DNA of 64,000 nucleotides. Origin: Sunxiuqinia sp965230765. GTDB taxonomy: Bacteria; Bacteroidota; Bacteroidia; Bacteroidales; Prolixibacteraceae. The stretch lies in assembly GCA_965230765.1 (NCBI GenBank), contig CBDDLR010000001.1, positions 620,001-684,000 on the forward strand, in the 5' to 3' direction. Below, piece by piece: positions 63,174 to 64,000 of the stretch; positions within the stretch are counted from its first letter, which is position 1, and each line of letters opens with the position of its first letter. A program made the translations under genes and the position numbers. Under the pieces are notes generated by a model. It worked only from the letters and a program-made list of their open reading frames with translations. It ran no database searches and was not told where the DNA came from.

Positions 63174-64000
63174 TAAGCTGCAGCAGGTATCCAGAAACAC
63201 AATCCGGTTATCAGTTCTTTTGTTAGTTATTTTAATGCTTTGTGGCACTCTGGGATATATGTACCTGGAAGGCCATAAACCCATTGATGCATTTTTTATG
63301 ACGGTGATTACGATCTCAACCGTTGGATTCAGGGAAGTGCAGCCATTGTCGGACATGGGGAAAATCTTCACCTCTTTATTGATTTTTTTCAGCTTAGGAA
63401 GTTTAGCCTGGGTGGGATCAACTTTTGCGCGTTTTGTTTTTGATGGTGAACTGAAAGAATATTTAAAAACATACAGAGTGGATAAAAAAATTGTCAAACT
63501 TAAAGATCATGCCATCATTATTGGCTATGGGCGAAATGGGGAGCAAGCGGCATTGGAACTGCGGGATCACGGGATTGATTTTGTGGTGATTGACAAACGC
63601 GAAAATGTCATCAGCCGGGTACGCGATGATGCCAGTTTACTCTACATCCGAGGTGATGCCACCCATGAAGAAATTCTTAAGCAAGCGGGAGTTGACAAAG
63701 CACGGGCATTAATTGCAACAACACCAAACGATGCCGACAACGTTTTTGTGACCTTAACCGCCAGGAGCATGAACCCCAGCCTTCGTATTGTTAGCCGTGC
63801 TTCGGAAATGGAGTCCATCATGAAACTGAAACGGGCCGGGGCCACAAATGTGATCATGCCTGAACGCATTGGTGGGCAACGCATGGCCAAACTGATTACA
63901 CAACCTGATGTAGTTGAATTCCTTGAATACATTCTTTTGCAAACCAGTAAAGATGTAAGCCTGGAGGAAATCAGTTGTAACAACATGGCCGATCAGTTTG
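63157..64000 (+). CDS. TrkA-N-type potassium channel (partial, runs off the window)
   Basis: The first 281 residues of a two-helix potassium channel with an intracellular NAD-binding (RCK/TrkA-N) domain. A first helix (about 17-37), a pore with filter TVGFRE where most channels have TVGYGD, and a second helix (about 71-90) are followed by the Rossmann motif AIIIGYGRNGEQAA (about 113-126), then VVIDKRE and RGDATHEEIL. The frame is open to the last base of the window. The ATG at 63157 overlaps the DUF2851 gene by 17 nt. Confidence 0.85.
   Translation, partial: MTQPINKLQQVSRNTIRLSVLLLVILMLCGTLGYMYLEGHKPIDAFFMTVITISTVGFREVQPLSDMGKIFTSLLIFFSLGSLAWVGSTFARFVFDGELKEYLKTYRVDKKIVKLKDHAIIIGYGRNGEQAALELRDHGIDFVVIDKRENVISRVRDDASLLYIRGDATHEEILKQAGVDKARALIATTPNDADNVFVTLTARSMNPSLRIVSRASEMESIMKLKRAGATNVIMPERIGGQRMAKLITQPDVVEFLEYILLQTSKDVSLEEISCNNMADQF

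Noticed and set aside
1..64000. tRNA, rRNA and riboswitch search by eye
   Set aside because: I saw no convincing T-loop/acceptor pairs, rRNA segments or known riboswitch cores. This was only a visual scan, so small RNAs could be missed.

Overview
The window is a dense stretch of chromosome from a member of the Bacteroidota. Evidence: several exported proteins end in type IX secretion (T9SS) sorting domains; there are two TonB-dependent receptors with carboxypeptidase-regulatory-like N-termini; Bacteroidota-typical families DUF6146, DUF4783 and DUF2851 are present; many genes have TAnnTTTG -7 promoter boxes; Shine-Dalgarno sequences are mostly absent; and intergenic DNA is AT-rich. The gene set (kbl, a PurM-like AIR synthase, subfamily-2 pyrF, two tandem rhomboids, a large NtrY-like kinase) would fit a free-living Marinilabiliales/Prolixibacteraceae-like lineage, but that finer placement is inference. 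I saw no rRNA, tRNA, CRISPR array or phage.

Layout. 0.3-4.5 kb: a minus-strand operon of three exported proteins (S74-chaperone protein, small T9SS cargo, M6-like metalloprotease). 5.0-8.6 kb: lpxK, purine nucleoside phosphorylase, PrsW-type protease and a PLP-dependent dehydratase, overlapping or tightly spaced. 8.6-16.8 kb, mostly minus strand: a Tat-exported aldo/keto reductase, a MITE-like element, an ECF sigma/anti-sigma/outer-membrane operon, a CPBP protease, cardiolipin synthase, a DUF6146 lipoprotein and ribD. 16.8-19.7 kb: prmC, a DUF362 protein and a membrane-anchored EEP phosphatase. 19.7-33.4 kb, minus strand: a TonB receptor, two paralogous double jelly-roll proteins, a small secreted protein, a two-component system, a serine hydrolase, a phosphoribosyltransferase, the NtrY-like kinase and rlmH. 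Five TGTCA pentamers at one-helical-turn spacing stand upstream of the small secreted gene, and suggest that the response regulator controls the genes beside it.

33.6-42.9 kb is mostly housekeeping: DUF4783, YihY, two rhomboids, mutL, a DUF4143 ATPase with a perfect palindrome over its promoter, an ion channel and yifB/comM. 42.8-47.6 kb is an accessory island at the 3' end of yifB, bracketed by a 21-bp repeat of the yifB terminus. It carries a RAYT (REP-associated tyrosine transposase) between inverted hairpins and 107-bp direct repeats, then a very repetitive lipoprotein (21 thrombospondin type 3 repeats plus 15 BspA-like repeats) split by a one-base deletion.

47.8-64 kb: ppa, an exported flavoprotein, an Oar-like TonB receptor, a second MITE-like element, kbl, a PurM homologue, prfA, pyrF, an unrecognised all-helical 482-residue protein, a MazEF-type toxin-antitoxin pair with palindromic upstream DNA, a DUF2851 protein and a TrkA-N potassium channel that runs off the window. 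The most promising unexplained items are the TGTCA-controlled jelly-roll locus, the helical protein at 59.6 kb, and the nested repeats of the yifB island.
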